Part shown: positions 19,247-27,546 of the stretch, piece by piece
How the letters are laid out: every line of letters begins with the position of its first letter
How positions within the stretch are numbered: the stretch's first letter is position 1
DNA from: Actinoplanes ianthinogenes
GTDB lineage: Bacteria; Actinomycetota; Actinomycetes; Mycobacteriales; Micromonosporaceae
Direction: 5' to 3'
Assembly (NCBI RefSeq): GCF_018324205.1
Contig: NZ_AP023356.1
Location: 4,481,501 to 4,545,500, forward strand
Length of the DNA stretch: 64,000 nucleotides
Made by a program: the position numbers and the translations under genes
The notes under the pieces: generated by a model
The model's database searches: none
Seen by the model: the letters and a program-made list of their open reading frames with translations, nothing else
Told to the model about the DNA's origin: nothing

Positions 19247-20275
19247 CTACTCGGTGGACGACTCCTCGCAGCTGATCAGGGTGTCGACCGGGGTGTAGAG
19301 GCAGAAGTCGGTGTTGGCGCCGCCGTCGATCCGGTCGGGTGACGGCGTGCCCAGGTTGTCCAGGCCCCGCAGGTCGTCGTCGCCGTCCTCGCCGTACAGC
19401 GAGTCCCGGCCGAGGCCGTCCTCGAGCACGTCGTTGCCGGCGCCACCGCGCAGCACGTCGTCGCCCGACCAGCCGCGCAGGAAGTTGTTCGCGGCGTTGC
19501 CGGTCAGCAGGTCGTTGCCGGAGCCGCCTTCGAGGTCCTCCACGTCGGCGCCGACCGTGTCCCGCTCGCCGGCCTGACCGTCACCGGACCGGCCGTCCAG
19601 GTTGACGGTGACCGCCTTGCGGTACTGGATGTAGGAGACCAGGTCCCGGCCCGGGCCGCCGTACAGGAAGTCGGCCGCGACCGCGCCCTGCGCCGGGTCG
19701 TCACCGCGGAGCTGGTCGTCGCCGTACCCGCCGTCCAGCAGGTCCCGGCCGAGCTGGCCGAAGAGCTGGTCGTTGCCGGCACCGCCGGAGATCACGTCAT
19801 AGCCGGACGCGCCGTAGATGTGGTCGCCGCCGTCCCGGCCGTAGATCTCGTCGCCGCCGCGGCCGCCGTAGATCAGGTCGTCGCCCGAGCCGCCGTAGAT
19901 CCGGTCGTTGCCGTCGTTGCCGTACGCGGTCATCCGCACGCCGGTGCGGTTGTCCAGGACGTCGTTGCCACCGCGCAGCTCGACACGGATCCGGGTGGGC
20001 GCCGTCGCGGGCGTACACCGAACCTTGGTCTTGTCGCCCTTGACCTGCTTGCAACCCTTGCCGGCCTTGATCGCCCGCTTGTCGTCGATCGTGATCGTCC
20101 GTCCGTTGCGGGTGATCACGACCCGGTTGGCGCCGGTCGCGGCGGCCTTGAAGCGCACCTTGCTGCCGGAGACCGACGCGACGCCCGTCGACGCGGCCTG
20201 CGCGGGCGCGGCGAACACCGCGGCGACCGCGGTGGTGGTGACGCCCAGGACCAGCAGGCGAGAAACGATTCTCAT
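19247..20275 (-). CDS. Secreted RTX-type calcium-binding protein (paralogue 2)
   Basis: A 342-residue protein: signal peptide (cleaved near APAQA), a basic module with NRVVITRNGRTITIDD and GKGCKQVKGDKTKVRCT, then RTX repeats (GGSGDDLIYGG, GGRGGDEIYGR, GGAGNDQLFG). Near the end is the same V-N-L-D-G-R/ERDTVGADVEDL insert found in paralogue 1. The role is probably extracellular and calcium-dependent; no enzyme domain. GGGGAGGG lies 5 bp before the ATG, and a TATGAT -10 candidate sits at 20302-20307. Confidence 0.88.
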   Translation of the reverse strand: MRIVSRLLVLGVTTTAVAAVFAAPAQAASTGVASVSGSKVRFKAAATGANRVVITRNGRTITIDDKRAIKAGKGCKQVKGDKTKVRCTPATAPTRIRVELRGGNDVLDNRTGVRMTAYGNDGNDRIYGGSGDDLIYGGRGGDEIYGRDGGDHIYGASGYDVISGGAGNDQLFGQLGRDLLDGGYGDDQLRGDDPAQGAVAADFLYGGPGRDLVSYIQYRKAVTVNLDGRSGDGQAGERDTVGADVEDLEGGSGNDLLTGNAANNFLRGWSGDDVLRGGAGNDVLEDGLGRDSLYGEDGDDDLRGLDNLGTPSPDRIDGGANTDFCLYTPVDTLISCEESSTE

Positions 20276-20350
20276 ATGGACCCTCCCCGTGAGTTCCAGA
20301 GATCATAAATGTCGGACCGCCGACTGGGCAGCGGTGGTTAGGGTGCAGCC

Positions 20351-21016
20351 GTGCGCATTTTGATGGCCGACGACGAGCGGACCCTGGCCGACACGGTCGC
20401 CGACGGGCTGCGGCAGTTCGCCATGGCGGTGGACGTCGTCTACGACGGCGCGGACGCGCTCGAGCGGATCAACACGCACCGGTACGACGTCGCCATCCTG
20501 GACCGGGACATGCCCCGGCTGACCGGTGACGAGGTCTGCGTCCAGGTCGTCGAGAAGGGCATCGACACCCGGTTGCTGCTGCTCACCGCGGCGGCCGGCA
20601 TCCGCGACCGGGTGGAGGGGCTCGGGCTCGGCGCCGACGACTACCTGACCAAGCCGTTCGCCTTCGCCGAGCTGGTGGCCCGGGTGCAGGCGCTGGCCCG
20701 GCGCTCGGTGGCGCCGCTCAAGCCGGTGCTTGAGCAGGACGGCGTGCTGCTCGACACGGTCCGGCACTTCGCCGCCCGGGACGGGCTGACGCTGAACCTG
20801 ACACCCAAGGAGTTCGCCGTGCTGCGCGTGCTGCTGCGCGCCGGCGGGCAGGTGGTCAGCGCCGAGGACCTGCTGGAACAGGCCTGGGACGAGCACGCCG
20901 ACCCGTTCACCAACTCGGTCCGGGTGACCATCATGACGCTGCGCAAGAAACTCGGCGAGCCCGCCGTGATCCACACCGTGCCGCGCGTCGGGTACCGGCT
21001 GGGCACGCTCGCATGA
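20351..21016 (+). CDS. OmpR-family response regulator
   Basis: A 221-residue regulator: receiver domain with the acidic pocket (ADDE), phospho-acceptor D51 (ILDRDMP) and K101 (YLTKPF), then a C-terminal winged helix (LTPKEFAVLRVLLRAGGQVV, SVRVTIMTLRKKLGE, GYRLGTLA). It starts at GTG and overlaps the kinase gene by 4 bp (ATGA). Placement opposite ddl-alr suggests, without proof, a VanR-like role in cell-wall stress. Confidence 0.92.
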   Translation: MRILMADDERTLADTVADGLRQFAMAVDVVYDGADALERINTHRYDVAILDRDMPRLTGDEVCVQVVEKGIDTRLLLLTAAAGIRDRVEGLGLGADDYLTKPFAFAELVARVQALARRSVAPLKPVLEQDGVLLDTVRHFAARDGLTLNLTPKEFAVLRVLLRAGGQVVSAEDLLEQAWDEHADPFTNSVRVTIMTLRKKLGEPAVIHTVPRVGYRLGTLA

Positions 21017-22086
21017 AGACCCGCTCGCCGGCCCGGCGGATCATCGCGGTGTGCACCACGGCGTTCGTCCTGGGCGTCCTGGTCTTCTGGCTCACCGACT
21101 TCCTGCTGTTCTGGCTGCGGCTGGCCGGCGGCGCGGTCTGCGGGTCGCTGGGGAGCCGCGGGGTCCTCTGCCAGGCCGTCGCCGAGCGCCCCAACCTGCA
21201 ACTCTTCGCGCTCGTGCTGCTGGTCACGGTGGCCGCGGCGGCCGGCGCGCGGTGGGCGGTCCGCTGGTGCCTGCAACCGATCCGGGAGCTGGAGCCGGTG
21301 ATCGCCAGCGTCGGCCCGCAGAACCTGGGCTACCGGATCAACCCGGCCGGCGGTGACACCGAGATCGCGGTGCTGGCCCGGGCGATCGACGCGATGATGG
21401 ACCGGATCGCGATGGGCTACGACGCGCAGCGCCACTTCGCCGCGAACGCCGCGCACGAGCTGCGCACCCCGCTTGCCGTGCAGCGCACCCTGATCGAGGT
21501 CGGCCTGGCCCGGGCCACCAACCCGGACAAGCTCGACCTGGTCACCGCGCAGCTGCTGGAGACCAACGAGCGCAACGAGCGGCTGATCGAGGGCCTGCTG
21601 GTGCTCAGCGAGAGCGACCGCGGACTGGTCACCAAGATCCCGTTACGGCTCGACGAGATCGTCGCGACGGTGCTCGACGACCACGAGGCGCGGGCCCGGG
21701 AGGCCGGCGTCACGATCACCCGCAAGCTCACCGCCCGGACCGTGTTCGGCGAGCGGGTGCTGCTCGAACGGATGGTCACCAACCTGGTGCAGAACGCCAT
21801 CAAGTACAACCGGCCGGACGGCACCATCGAGGTGCAGGTCGGCGGGGAGCCCGCGCTGACCGTCACCAACACCGGCGACGACGTGCCGCCGGAGGCGGTG
21901 GTCGGGCTCTTCGAGCCGTTCCGGCGACTGTCCGGGACCCGGATCGACCACAGCGGCGGGGCCGGCCTGGGCCTGACCATCGTCCGGTCGATCTGCCGGG
22001 CTCACGACGGGGTCATCGCCGCGCACTCGTCCGGCCGCGACGGGCTGCGGGTGGAGATCGTGCTGCCGGCCGAGAAACCGCGGTGA
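21013..22086 (+). CDS. Sensor histidine kinase partner
   Basis: A 357-residue membrane kinase: two transmembrane helices around a short extracytoplasmic loop with two cysteines (VCGSLGSRGVLCQ), a HAMP segment, HisKA with H148 (NAAHELRTPLA), and an ATPase domain (NAIKYNRPDG, GLGLTIVRSICRAHDG). It should phosphorylate the regulator encoded just upstream. The last 85 bp are overlapped by the 3' end of the convergent alr gene. Confidence 0.92.
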   Translation: MKTRSPARRIIAVCTTAFVLGVLVFWLTDFLLFWLRLAGGAVCGSLGSRGVLCQAVAERPNLQLFALVLLVTVAAAAGARWAVRWCLQPIRELEPVIASVGPQNLGYRINPAGGDTEIAVLARAIDAMMDRIAMGYDAQRHFAANAAHELRTPLAVQRTLIEVGLARATNPDKLDLVTAQLLETNERNERLIEGLLVLSESDRGLVTKIPLRLDEIVATVLDDHEARAREAGVTITRKLTARTVFGERVLLERMVTNLVQNAIKYNRPDGTIEVQVGGEPALTVTNTGDDVPPEAVVGLFEPFRRLSGTRIDHSGGAGLGLTIVRSICRAHDGVIAAHSSGRDGLRVEIVLPAEKPR

Positions 22087-23177
22087 CAGCGCCGGACCCG
22101 CGGACCGACACCGGTCAGGATCTCGTGCGGGTTGGTCTCCGCCCAGCGCGCCCAGTCGGCGACGGTCGGCTCACCCTCGTCGCCCGGCCCGAACAGGACC
22201 ACCCGGTCGCCGGCCCGGACCGGTAGGTCGCCGACGTCGACCACGACCTGGTCCATCGCGATCCGGCCGACGATCGGGACGCGACGGCCGTGGATGGCGA
22301 CCTCGGCGCGGCCGGCGACCCGCCGCGGCACCCCGTCCGCGTAACCGGCCGGGACCAGGGCGAGCGTGGTCTCCCGGGTGACCACGTGGTCGTGGCCGTA
22401 GGAGACGCCGGTGCCGGGGCCGACCCGCTTGGTGAGGATGACGGTGGACTCCAGGGTCATCGCCGGGCGCAGGCCGAACGAGCGGCCCGGCACCGGTTCG
22501 ACGCCGTACACGGCGATGCCCGGGCGGACCAGGTCGAACCGGGTCTGCGGCAGGTGCAGGGTCGCCGCCGAGTTGGCCAGGTGGGTGAGCGGGCCGGGGA
22601 AGCCCGCGGCGGCCGCCTCGGCGCGCGCGTGACCGAAGGCGATCAGCTGCCGGTGCAGGCCCGGGTCGTCCGGGTGCTCGGCGTTCGCGAGGTGGGACCA
22701 CACCCCGCGTACCGTGATGAGACCGGCGGCCCGGAGTTTGGCGGCGACCGTGAGCAGGTGCGGCCAGTCGTCGGCGGTCGCGCCGCCGCGGGACAACCCG
22801 GTGTCCGCCTTGAGGTGCACGGCCGCCGGGCGGCCGAGCCGGCCCGCGGCGCGGGCCAGCGACTCCAGGGTGCGGACCGCGCTGACGGACAGGTCGATGT
22901 CGGACAGCAGGGCGGTTTCCAGTATGTCGTCCGGGGCGAACAACCACATCAGGATCGGCGCCCGGATCCCGGCGGCCCGCAACTCCATCGCCTCCGGCAG
23001 CGAGGTCACGCCCAGCCAGGAGGCGCCGGAGGCCAGCGCCGCGCGAGCCACCTCGACGCTGCCGTGCCCGAATCCGTTCGCCTTGACCACGGCCATCAAC
23101 CGGGCGCCGGCGGCGGCGCGGTGCAGCAGCCGGGTGTTGTGCCCGATCGCGTCCAGGTCGACGATCGCCCGGGTCAT
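22002..23177 (-). CDS. alr: Alanine racemase
   Basis: A 391-residue PLP enzyme that interconverts L- and D-alanine for peptidoglycan. It begins MTRAIVDLDAIGHN. The PLP lysine lies in VVKANGFGHG, where the usual Tyr of KANAYGHG is Phe. The catalytic Tyr region is GVSYGHDHVV, followed by the family motif PAGYADGVPRR. The start is set by the ATGA overlap with the upstream ddl stop. The C-terminal tail extends past the usual end and overlaps the kinase gene antisense by 85 bp. Confidence 0.93.
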   Translation of the reverse strand: MTRAIVDLDAIGHNTRLLHRAAAGARLMAVVKANGFGHGSVEVARAALASGASWLGVTSLPEAMELRAAGIRAPILMWLFAPDDILETALLSDIDLSVSAVRTLESLARAAGRLGRPAAVHLKADTGLSRGGATADDWPHLLTVAAKLRAAGLITVRGVWSHLANAEHPDDPGLHRQLIAFGHARAEAAAAGFPGPLTHLANSAATLHLPQTRFDLVRPGIAVYGVEPVPGRSFGLRPAMTLESTVILTKRVGPGTGVSYGHDHVVTRETTLALVPAGYADGVPRRVAGRAEVAIHGRRVPIVGRIAMDQVVVDVGDLPVRAGDRVVLFGPGDEGEPTVADWARWAETNPHEILTGVGPRVRRCHRGFSAGSTISTRSPSRPDECAAMTPS

Positions 23178-24190
23178 CGAGCCGCACGCAGCAGCAGGTC
23201 GAGCAGCTCGGGGTAGGGCATCCCGGCGGCCCGCCAGATCTGCGGGAACTGCGACAGCTCGGTCATGCCGGGCAGCGTGTTCACCTCGTTGAGCACCACG
23301 CCGTCCCCGGTCAGGAAGAAGTCCACCCGCAGCAGCCCGGCACAGCCCAGCGCCTCGAACGCCCGGATCGCGGTCCGCTCCAGCAGCTCCCGCTCCTCGG
23401 GGCGCAGGTCGGCCGGGATGACGAACTCGGCCGCGCCCGGCGTGTACTTCGCATCGAAGTCGAAGAACGCGGCGCCGTGCCTGATCTCCAGCGCCGGTCC
23501 GGCCACGATCGTCCCATCCGGGTGCTGGATCACCGCCATGTCCACCTCGCGCCCGATCACGGCCGCCTCCACCAGCACCTTGGTGTCGTGCTTGCGGGCC
23601 GCCGTGATCGCCTGGTCCAGGTCGGCCCAGTCGTCGACCCGGGTGACGCCGACGCTGGAGCCGCTGCGGGCCGGTTTCACGAAGACGGGCAGGCCGAGCC
23701 GCTCCCGGTCGGCCGGCGGCACGTCGTCGTCGCCGTCGCGCAGCACCACGCCGTCGGCCACCGCGATCCCCTCGGCCGCCACGATCGTCTTGGTGAACTG
23801 CTTGTCCATCGAGGTGGCGCTGGCCAGGACGCCGCTGCCGACGTACCGGACCCCGGCCGTCTCGAGCACCGCCTGCAACGTGCCGTCCTCGCCGAACGGG
23901 CCGTGCATGACCGGGAACGCGACGTCCACGGCGCGGAGCGCGCCGAGCGCGGCGATCAGGCTGCCGGTCGACGGCGGCCGCTCCGGGAACTCGGCGCCGG
24001 TGCCGGTGTCCGTGCCGATCTCCCACACGCCGGCCCGCGAGATCCGGATCGGCAGCACCTCGTAGCGTCCGCGGTCGAGGAACCGGAAGACCGAGGCGGC
24101 GGAGCGGCAGGAGACGTCGTGTTCCGCGCTCTGCCCGCCGAAGATGACCGCGACCCGGGTCTTACCTGCGGAGTTCTGCATGGTCGACAT
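23174..24190 (-). CDS. ddl: D-alanine--D-alanine ligase
   Basis: A 338-residue ATP-grasp ligase joining two D-alanines for peptidoglycan precursors. It has an N-terminal VAVIFGGQSAEHDVS, the serine loop ARSGSSVGVTRV, and the metal-binding end VLNEVNTLPGMTE. The omega-loop reads FFDFDAKYTPG, keeping the Lys-Tyr pair of true D-Ala-D-Ala ligases rather than the histidine of VanA-type D-Ala-D-Lac ligases. So this looks like a housekeeping or dedicated Ddl, not a glycopeptide-resistance ligase. Coupled to alr by a 4-bp overlap. Confidence 0.93.
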   Translation of the reverse strand: MSTMQNSAGKTRVAVIFGGQSAEHDVSCRSAASVFRFLDRGRYEVLPIRISRAGVWEIGTDTGTGAEFPERPPSTGSLIAALGALRAVDVAFPVMHGPFGEDGTLQAVLETAGVRYVGSGVLASATSMDKQFTKTIVAAEGIAVADGVVLRDGDDDVPPADRERLGLPVFVKPARSGSSVGVTRVDDWADLDQAITAARKHDTKVLVEAAVIGREVDMAVIQHPDGTIVAGPALEIRHGAAFFDFDAKYTPGAAEFVIPADLRPEERELLERTAIRAFEALGCAGLLRVDFFLTGDGVVLNEVNTLPGMTELSQFPQIWRAAGMPYPELLDLLLRAAR

Positions 24191-24397
24191 CCTCGGGAAC
24201 GCGCTGTCCGGCGAACGTCAGCGATCTTCTTATCGGCCGTTTACATCGGCCCAAACCACGCCGGCCGTAACGGTCCCGTCGCCACGCAGTCGTAATCACC
24301 GGCGCCTATGCCATGATCAACCTGCACCAGCGGTGGCTACAGAGAGTCGACGACTCCCCCGGACCTACGCCATCGGCTGATCCAGGTAGCACGGGGT

Positions 24398-24429
24398 GCG
24401 TGCCACCGGGCCATCCCCTGGTGGCACGC
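24398..24429 (+). promoter_or_regulatory. Hairpin abutting the thymidine kinase start
   Basis: GCGTGCCACC (24398-24407) and GGTGGCACGC (24420-24429) form a perfect 10-bp stem with a 12-nt loop that ends 8 bp before the ATG. No clear Shine-Dalgarno exists, so the structure could be an operator or limit translation initiation. Confidence 0.4.
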
Positions 24430-24437
24430 TCTGCGTC

Positions 24438-24989
24438 ATGGACCTGACCGTGATCCTCGGCCCGATGAAGGGCGGCAAGTCACTCGAGATGATCAGCTTG
24501 CTGTCCCCGTTGCAGCACACCGGCATCCCGCACCGCATCTTCCAGTCGGCCCGGCACGGCCGGGACACCGCGGTGATGTCCCGCTCCGGCGGCTCCCTGG
24601 AGACGCTGAAGGTGCACACGCTGGCCGGGGCCGCCGACGGCGAGGTCGAGGTGATCGGCGTCGACGAGATCCACATGTTCACCGTCGACGACATCGCGGT
24701 GCTCGGGGTCGCGGTCCGCGCCGGCATCAAGGTGGTCGTCGCCGGGATCGACCTGGACCACCGGGGGCAGCTGTTCGCGCCGGTCCGGGCGCTGTTCGAA
24801 CTCGCGCCGGAGAAGGTGATCTACCGCCGCGCGGTCTGCGACGTCTGCCGCTCCCTGGACGCGACCCACACCCAGGTCCTGGAGCACGGCAAACCGTTCA
24901 TCCGCGAGCTGGCGCCCTCGACCGCGCTGCCCGACGACGGCACGTACACCTATGAGGCGCGCTGCCGCCGTTGCGTGGTCCTCCCCTAG
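24438..24989 (+). CDS. tdk: Thymidine kinase (TK1 type)
   Basis: A 183-residue protein with the P-loop GPMKGGKS (residues 8-15), the Walker B-like VDEIHMF, and two CxxC zinc pairs (CDVC and CRRC) that form the TK1 lasso zinc site. The family phosphorylates thymidine to dTMP in nucleoside salvage. The chosen ATG gives MDLTVILGPM, the normal start for the family; an upstream in-frame GTG-type start would add 14 unsupported residues. Some motif positions differ from Escherichia coli Tdk (K and G in place of F and S in the P-loop). Confidence 0.8.
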   Translation: MDLTVILGPMKGGKSLEMISLLSPLQHTGIPHRIFQSARHGRDTAVMSRSGGSLETLKVHTLAGAADGEVEVIGVDEIHMFTVDDIAVLGVAVRAGIKVVVAGIDLDHRGQLFAPVRALFELAPEKVIYRRAVCDVCRSLDATHTQVLEHGKPFIRELAPSTALPDDGTYTYEARCRRCVVLP

Positions 24990-25154
24990 ATCAACTTCAG
25001 GATCAAATTCATGCTGACTCGGGTCCGCGCTGATCACTGATCGTCGCTCCCGCCAGGGACCCTTCCGGGCCGGGCTGGCCGCTGACGCGTCCAAAACGCC
25101 CACCCCTCCAGGGCGGCGCCCGCGGCTGCCCACGACCGCCAACCCAACCCCGAG

Positions 25155-25811
25155 CTGGACCTGGCGGCCCTATCCGGACTCTCGATAGGGCCATGGGCGC
25201 CAGCCCGACGAACCCGGCTGGACCTGGCGGCCCTTTCCGGGCTCGGGATAGGGCCGTGGGGGCCAGCCCGGCAACCCCGACGAACCCGGCTGGACCTGGC
25301 GGCCCTATCTGGACCCGGGATAGGGCCATGGACGCCAGCCCGACAAACCCGGCTGGCCCTGACCGCCCTACCCGGACCCGGGACAGGGCCGTGGGCGCCA
25401 GCCCGGCAACCCCGGCAAGCCCGGCTGGCCTTGGCGGCCCTATCGGGGCTCGGGACAGGGCCATAGACACCAGCCCGACAAACCCGGCTGGCCCCGGTGG
25501 CCCTGTCCGGGCCCGGGACAGGGCCATAGACACCAGCCCGACAAACCCGGCTGGCCCTGACCGCCCTACCCGGACCCGGGACAGGGCCATGGACGCCAGC
25601 CCGACAAACCCGGCGAGCCCGGCTGGCCCTGACCGCCCTACCCGCGCTCGGGACAGGGCCGTGAGGGCCAGCCCGACAAACCCGGCTGGCCCTGACGGCC
25701 CTACCCGGACCCGGGACAGGGCCATGCGAGCCAGCCCGGCGAGCCCGGCTGGGCTTGGTGGCCCTATCGGGGCTCGGGACAGGGCCGTGGGGTCCAGCCC
25801 GGCGAACCCGG
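25155..25811. repeat. Tandem array of ten 63/72-bp units with internal hairpins
   Basis: Ten head-to-tail units start at CTGG(A/C/G)C and end at CCCGG; lengths in order are 63, 72, 63, 72, 63, 63, 72, 63, 63 and 63 bp. The 72-bp forms carry a 9-bp insertion resembling CAACCCCGG. Most units contain GGCCCTATC...GATAGGGCC or GGCCCTGTC...GACAGGGCC, so the arms change together and keep a hairpin. All lengths are multiples of three, so several frames stay open, but none shows the codon bias of real genes here. Flanks 24990-25154 and 25812-26024 hold no gene I can support; an inverted repeat GGGCATCGGG/CCCGATGCCC (25981-26017) closes the region. Confidence 0.9.
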
Positions 25812-25980
25812 CTGGGCTTCACCGTGGGGGTTTGGGCGGGACAGCGGGAGGTGGGCAGTTCGGCCCGGATGCGGCGTCGCGGTCGGGAGGGGGCAGGGCC
25901 TGGCGTCGAGGGGCGGGACGGGGCTGTGCGGGTGGGGCGGGGCTAGGGCGTACCTGAGGGTGGTGTTGATTTTTGGGGTT

Positions 25981-26017
25981 GGGCATCGGGGGACCGGTGG
26001 ACGATCACCCGATGCCC
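25981..26017 (-). terminator. Hairpin downstream of chitinase gene
   Basis: GGGCATCGGG (25981-25990) and CCCGATGCCC (26008-26017) pair perfectly around a 17-nt loop, 8 bp beyond the chitinase stop. No U-tract follows, so termination is likely but not certain. Confidence 0.5.
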
Positions 26018-26024
26018 GACAGGG

Positions 26025-27437
26025 TTACGGGAGGGCGTTCAGGAACGGCTCGTGGCTGTTCTTGAACTCCCAGCTGTAGAACTTGTCCCAGTTGATCGAC
26101 CAGGTCATCAGGCCGCGGAAGTCCGGGTTGAGGCCGCTGCGCGGGGTGTAGCCGCCGCAGTTGGTGCCCTTCACCAGGCAGGTGACCGCCTGCTGCACGC
26201 CGGCCGGTGCGACGTAGCCGTTGCCGGCGCTGGTGGAGCTCGGCGCGCCAAAAGCGACCTGGTCCTCGCGCAGGGCCGGGAACAGGTTCGCGGTGTTGCC
26301 GGCGACCGGGAAGCCGGCCAGCATCATGTCGGTCATCGCGATGTGGAAGTCGGCGCCACCCATCGAGTGGTACTGGTTGTCCAGGCCCATGATCGAGCCG
26401 GAGTTGTAGTCCTGGACGTGCAGCACGGTGAGGAAGTCGCGGACCGCGTAGATCACCGGGAGGTAGGAGCCGGCGCGCGGGTCCTGGCCGCCCCACGGGC
26501 CGGAGCCGTAGTACTGGTAACCGAGCTGGACGAAGAACGTCTCCGGGGCCATGGTCAGCACGAAGCCGGCGCCGTACCGGGCCTTGAGCGACTTCAGGGC
26601 GCTGATCAGGTTGACGATCACCGGGGTGGTCGGGTTCTTGAAGTCGGTGTCACCGGTGTTCAGCGACAGCGAGTGACCCTCGAAGTCGATGTCGACGCCG
26701 TCCAGGCCGTACTTGTCGATGATCGCGCTGACCGAGCTGACGAACTTGTCCCGGGCCGCCGTGGTGGTGAGCTGCACCTGGCCGTTGGCGCCTCCGATGG
26801 AGAGCAGCACCTTCTTGCCGGCCGCCCGCTTCGTCTTGATCGCGGCGATGAACTCGGCCTCGCTCTCCACGGTCGGGCACTCGGTGACCGGGCAGAGCTT
26901 GAACTGGATGTCACCGGAGGTGACGCTGGTCGGCTCGCCGAAGGACAGGTTGATGATGTCCCAGTCGGCGGGGACGTCGGCCATCCGCAGGTAGCCGGCG
27001 CCGTTGGCGAAGCTGGCGTGCAGGTAGCCGATGAGCGCGTGCTTGGGCAGGCCGCCGGTGGGGATCGGCGTGGTCGGGGTGGGGCTGGTCGGCGTCGGGC
27101 TCGCCGTCGGACTGGTCGTCGGGCTGACCGTCGGGCTGGGGCTCGTGGTCGGGCTCGTCGACGTGGTCGGGCTCGGGTTCGTGGTCCCGCCACACGCGCC
27201 GTTGTTTATCCAGACGTCCCACTGCCCGCTCTTGAGGGTCGGGTCCTCACCCTGGGTCCACCACTTGGCGGTGTAATTGTTGCCGCCCTTGGAGGCGACG
27301 TTGTCCTTGACGTAGGTCGCGGAGGCGCTCCAGGCCGGAGCGCACGCCGTGGCGGCGCTCGCGGTCGAGGCGGCATAGACGCTTGTGCATGCGGCGGCCA
27401 GCACAGCCGCCGTGGCGAGGGTCACGGATCGACGCAT
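26025..27437 (-). CDS. Secreted GH18 chitinase with N-terminal CBM5/12
   Basis: A 470-residue exported enzyme: signal peptide; chitin-binding CBM5/12 at about residues 33-80 (APAWSASATYVKDN, NNYTAKWWTQGEDP); a Thr/Pro/Ser linker; and a GH18 barrel with the catalytic DGVDIDFEG motif and substrate-site segments MAPETFF and VQDYNSG. It hydrolyses chitin outside the cell. The ATG at 27437 gives MRRSVTLAT; a TTG 6 bp upstream is less likely. No Shine-Dalgarno is present, and a promoter ends 5 bp before the ATG, so the mRNA is probably leaderless. Confidence 0.94.
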   Translation of the reverse strand: MRRSVTLATAAVLAAACTSVYAASTASAATACAPAWSASATYVKDNVASKGGNNYTAKWWTQGEDPTLKSGQWDVWINNGACGGTTNPSPTTSTSPTTSPSPTVSPTTSPTASPTPTSPTPTTPIPTGGLPKHALIGYLHASFANGAGYLRMADVPADWDIINLSFGEPTSVTSGDIQFKLCPVTECPTVESEAEFIAAIKTKRAAGKKVLLSIGGANGQVQLTTTAARDKFVSSVSAIIDKYGLDGVDIDFEGHSLSLNTGDTDFKNPTTPVIVNLISALKSLKARYGAGFVLTMAPETFFVQLGYQYYGSGPWGGQDPRAGSYLPVIYAVRDFLTVLHVQDYNSGSIMGLDNQYHSMGGADFHIAMTDMMLAGFPVAGNTANLFPALREDQVAFGAPSSTSAGNGYVAPAGVQQAVTCLVKGTNCGGYTPRSGLNPDFRGLMTWSINWDKFYSWEFKNSHEPFLNALP

Positions 27438-27442
27438 GGGCA

Positions 27443-27472
27443 ATTATTAGGACTGTTAACTGAAGATGTAAA
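27443..27472 (-). promoter_or_regulatory. Promoter for a leaderless chitinase mRNA
   Basis: On the minus strand TTTACA (27467-27472), an 18-bp spacer and AATAAT (27443-27448) make a near-consensus promoter. The ATG begins 6 bp after the -10, about where transcription should start. Confidence 0.6.
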
Positions 27473-27494
27473 GAGCTTGTTCGGCGTGAAGACG

Positions 27495-27522
27495 GATACG
27501 GCCCCGCGGACGGGGCCGTATC
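27495..27522 (-). terminator. Terminator of the large Ig-like protein gene
   Basis: GATACGGCCCCG and CGGGGCCGTATC form a perfect 12-bp stem around CGGA, 25 bp after the stop codon of the minus-strand gene. Confidence 0.75.
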
Positions 27523-27546
27523 GGCACAACGGAGAGGACGCGGGCG

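Noticed and set aside
20351..24190. Vancomycin-resistance (vanRS-HAX) cluster
   Set aside because: No vanH or vanX, and the ligase has the D-Ala-D-Ala signature, not the D-Ala-D-Lac one.
25155..25811. CRISPR array
   Set aside because: There are no unique spacers; the whole 63/72-bp unit is repeated and no cas genes are present.
25193..25957. Pro/Gly-rich or collagen-like protein encoded by the tandem array
   Set aside because: Unit lengths divisible by three open several frames on both strands, but none has third-position G/C bias, a start signal or a recognisable fold.
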